Source: Thermomicrobium sp. 4228-Ro (GTDB taxonomy: Bacteria > Chloroflexota > Chloroflexia > Thermomicrobiales > Thermomicrobiaceae). Taken from it: 64,000 nucleotides of DNA. Below are positions 63,028-64,000 of this stretch, piece after piece (within the stretch, counting starts at the first letter, position 1; the number at the start of each line of letters is the position of its first letter). The notes under the pieces were generated by a model. It was not told where the DNA came from and made no database searches. It saw only the letters and a program-made list of their open reading frames with translations. The translations under genes were made by a program, and so were the position numbers. The stretch spans positions 1,116,001 through 1,180,000 of the forward strand of contig NZ_JAPFQM010000001.1 of the NCBI RefSeq assembly GCF_026241205.1, in the 5' to 3' direction.

Positions 63028-63891
63028 ATGTTTCTACCGGTTCTCCACGTTTGTCCGACCTGCCCGAGCGTGCTCGGGATCACGCTCTACCCGCCGGCGC
63101 TCCTGCTGGTCTTCGTCCCGGTACTCGCCTATACGCTCGCGCTGTGGCGCTTGCGGCAACTCGGCCGCATGGTTCCGTCGAGCTGGCCAGCCCTCTTTTA
63201 CGCGGGCATGCTGAGCGCGCTCGTCGCGCTGGCGGGGCCGCTGGACACCTGGAACGACGAACTCTTGACGATGCACATGGCGCAGCACCTGGTGCTCATC
63301 CAGATCACCGCCCCACTCATCCTGCTCGGCCGTCCGGTTCAGGTGATGCTGCGCGCGTTGCCGCCCCAGCGGGCAGGCGTGTTGACGCGCCTGTTGCTCC
63401 GTCCCGTCTGGATGCGCCGGCTGCTGACCGTGCTCACTGCCCCGCTGGTCGCCACTGCGCTGGCGAATCTCGCGCTCGTCGTGTGGCATTTTCCTGCGCT
63501 CTACGAGCAAGCTGTCCTGCGCCAGCCGGTGCACGACCTCCAGCACCTCAGCTTCTTTGGAACGGCGCTCCTGTTCTGGTGGCCGATCATCGATCCGGTC
63601 CCACGGCACCACCGCGTGAGCGGACTGTGGGCGAGCCTCATGGTCTTCATCACTGCCGTCGTGAGCACGATCATCGGTGCGATCCTCACCTTGGCGGACG
63701 AGGTGCTCTACGAGCCGTACCGCTCTGTGGCGATGCCATGGGGGTTCACTCCGCTCGTCGACCAGCAACTCGCTGGTCTCCTCATGTGGATCGGTGGCGG
63801 TACGCTCTATCTCATCATCATTCTGGCGCTGCTCGCCCGCTGGTTGCTCCGCGAAGAAGGGCAGCGCGTGGCTCGCGAGTCGACGGCGTGA
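63028..63891 (+). CDS. ctaG: CtaG-like cytochrome c oxidase assembly protein
   Basis: 287 aa with about 7 helices, the caa3_CtaG family found in Bacillus and Chloroflexota, needed for assembly of caa3-type oxidase (not the copper chaperone Cox11/CtaG of proteobacteria). Motifs: LLTMHMAQHLVLIQITAPLI, WHFPALYEQAVLRQPVHDLQ, HLSFFGTALLFWWPIIDPVP and a DQQLAGLLMWIGGG near the end, with several His that may bind metal. ATG 63028 follows GAGGT. It is divergent from the APC gene. No oxidase subunit genes follow within the remaining 109 bases. Confidence 0.93.
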   Translation: MFLPVLHVCPTCPSVLGITLYPPALLLVFVPVLAYTLALWRLRQLGRMVPSSWPALFYAGMLSALVALAGPLDTWNDELLTMHMAQHLVLIQITAPLILLGRPVQVMLRALPPQRAGVLTRLLLRPVWMRRLLTVLTAPLVATALANLALVVWHFPALYEQAVLRQPVHDLQHLSFFGTALLFWWPIIDPVPRHHRVSGLWASLMVFITAVVSTIIGAILTLADEVLYEPYRSVAMPWGFTPLVDQQLAGLLMWIGGGTLYLIIILALLARWLLREEGQRVARESTA

Positions 63892-64000
63892 GCTGCTCAG
63901 CAACACGTCGATGTTCCGACGGTCGAACGCGCCGTGTTCCCAGCGCAGCAAGGCTCTTCACTGCTCGACTGGTCGGTGCAGTCGGTCGGGCTCGGCACCG

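Overview
The window is a GC-rich, densely coded bacterial chromosome segment. Most genes are separated by a few bases, many starts overlap the preceding stop, and GTG/TTG starts are common. Gene content and protein style (GatCA, SMC, a zf-trcl zinc-ribbon protein, large secreted repeat proteins, caa3-type CtaG, an E1alpha/E1beta/E2 dehydrogenase set) suggest a thermophilic member of the Chloroflexota, most like Thermomicrobia. This is inference from sequence character only. No tRNA, rRNA, CRISPR array, IS element or replication origin was seen.

Layout. 1-7.5 kb (+, with one divergent regulator): tail of a GH1 beta-glucosidase, gatC-gatA, an FtsB/DivIC-like protein, a LuxR-type regulator with a degenerate receiver (-), an ECF sigma factor with its membrane anti-sigma factor, a SIMPL protein, a Tat/lipoprotein rhodanese lacking its cysteine, and a pyrophosphatase. 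7.5-12.1 kb: galE and smc. 12.1-17.6 kb (-): HNH endonuclease, serS and a cluster of M81 peptidase, BKACE-type cleavage enzyme and C45 acyltransferase. 17.8-28.1 kb (-): uvrA, a large secreted repeat protein with a long leader, pdhA-pdhB-pdhC, an adenosine-specific kinase and an internally deleted alcohol dehydrogenase. 28.2-34 kb: pyruvate kinase, zinc-ribbon protein, FHA membrane protein, MFS transporter, threonine aldolase. 34-43.5 kb: DinB protein, secreted SLT-like protein, pterin dehydratase, HAD phosphatase, gltX, a gene-poor stretch with a compact structured RNA, a GAF-GAF-PAS-GGDEF-EAL protein, an SDR. 43.5-48.2 kb: secreted trypsin-like protease with C-terminal tandem repeats, PIG-L deacetylase, and an SsuBC-type ABC transporter whose binding-protein gene is reduced to its 3' end. 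48.5-50.1 kb (-): a phosphoribosyltransferase plus DprA-like pair resembling the ShosTA defence/toxin-antitoxin module. 50.3-64 kb: giant Asp-box/BNR protein, HIT, fpg, thrC, glycosyltransferase, LLM flavin oxidoreductase, a yybP-ykoY manganese riboswitch in front of a TerC exporter, a tandem universal stress protein, an APC permease and CtaG.

Main points of interest: (1) the PRTase/DprA-like operon at 48502-50119; (2) a complete yybP-ykoY aptamer (58832-58925) with a competing-helix expression platform ahead of terC; (3) a 78-nt RNA at 39409-39486, with its own promoter, that carries the same GGAGUA/GAGA internal-loop module as that aptamer but with the helix capped by a GAAA loop, as if permuted; (4) several proteins that keep a fold but have lost key residues (rhodanese, receiver domain, SLT domain, SDR) and an in-frame deletion that removed the middle of an alcohol dehydrogenase.
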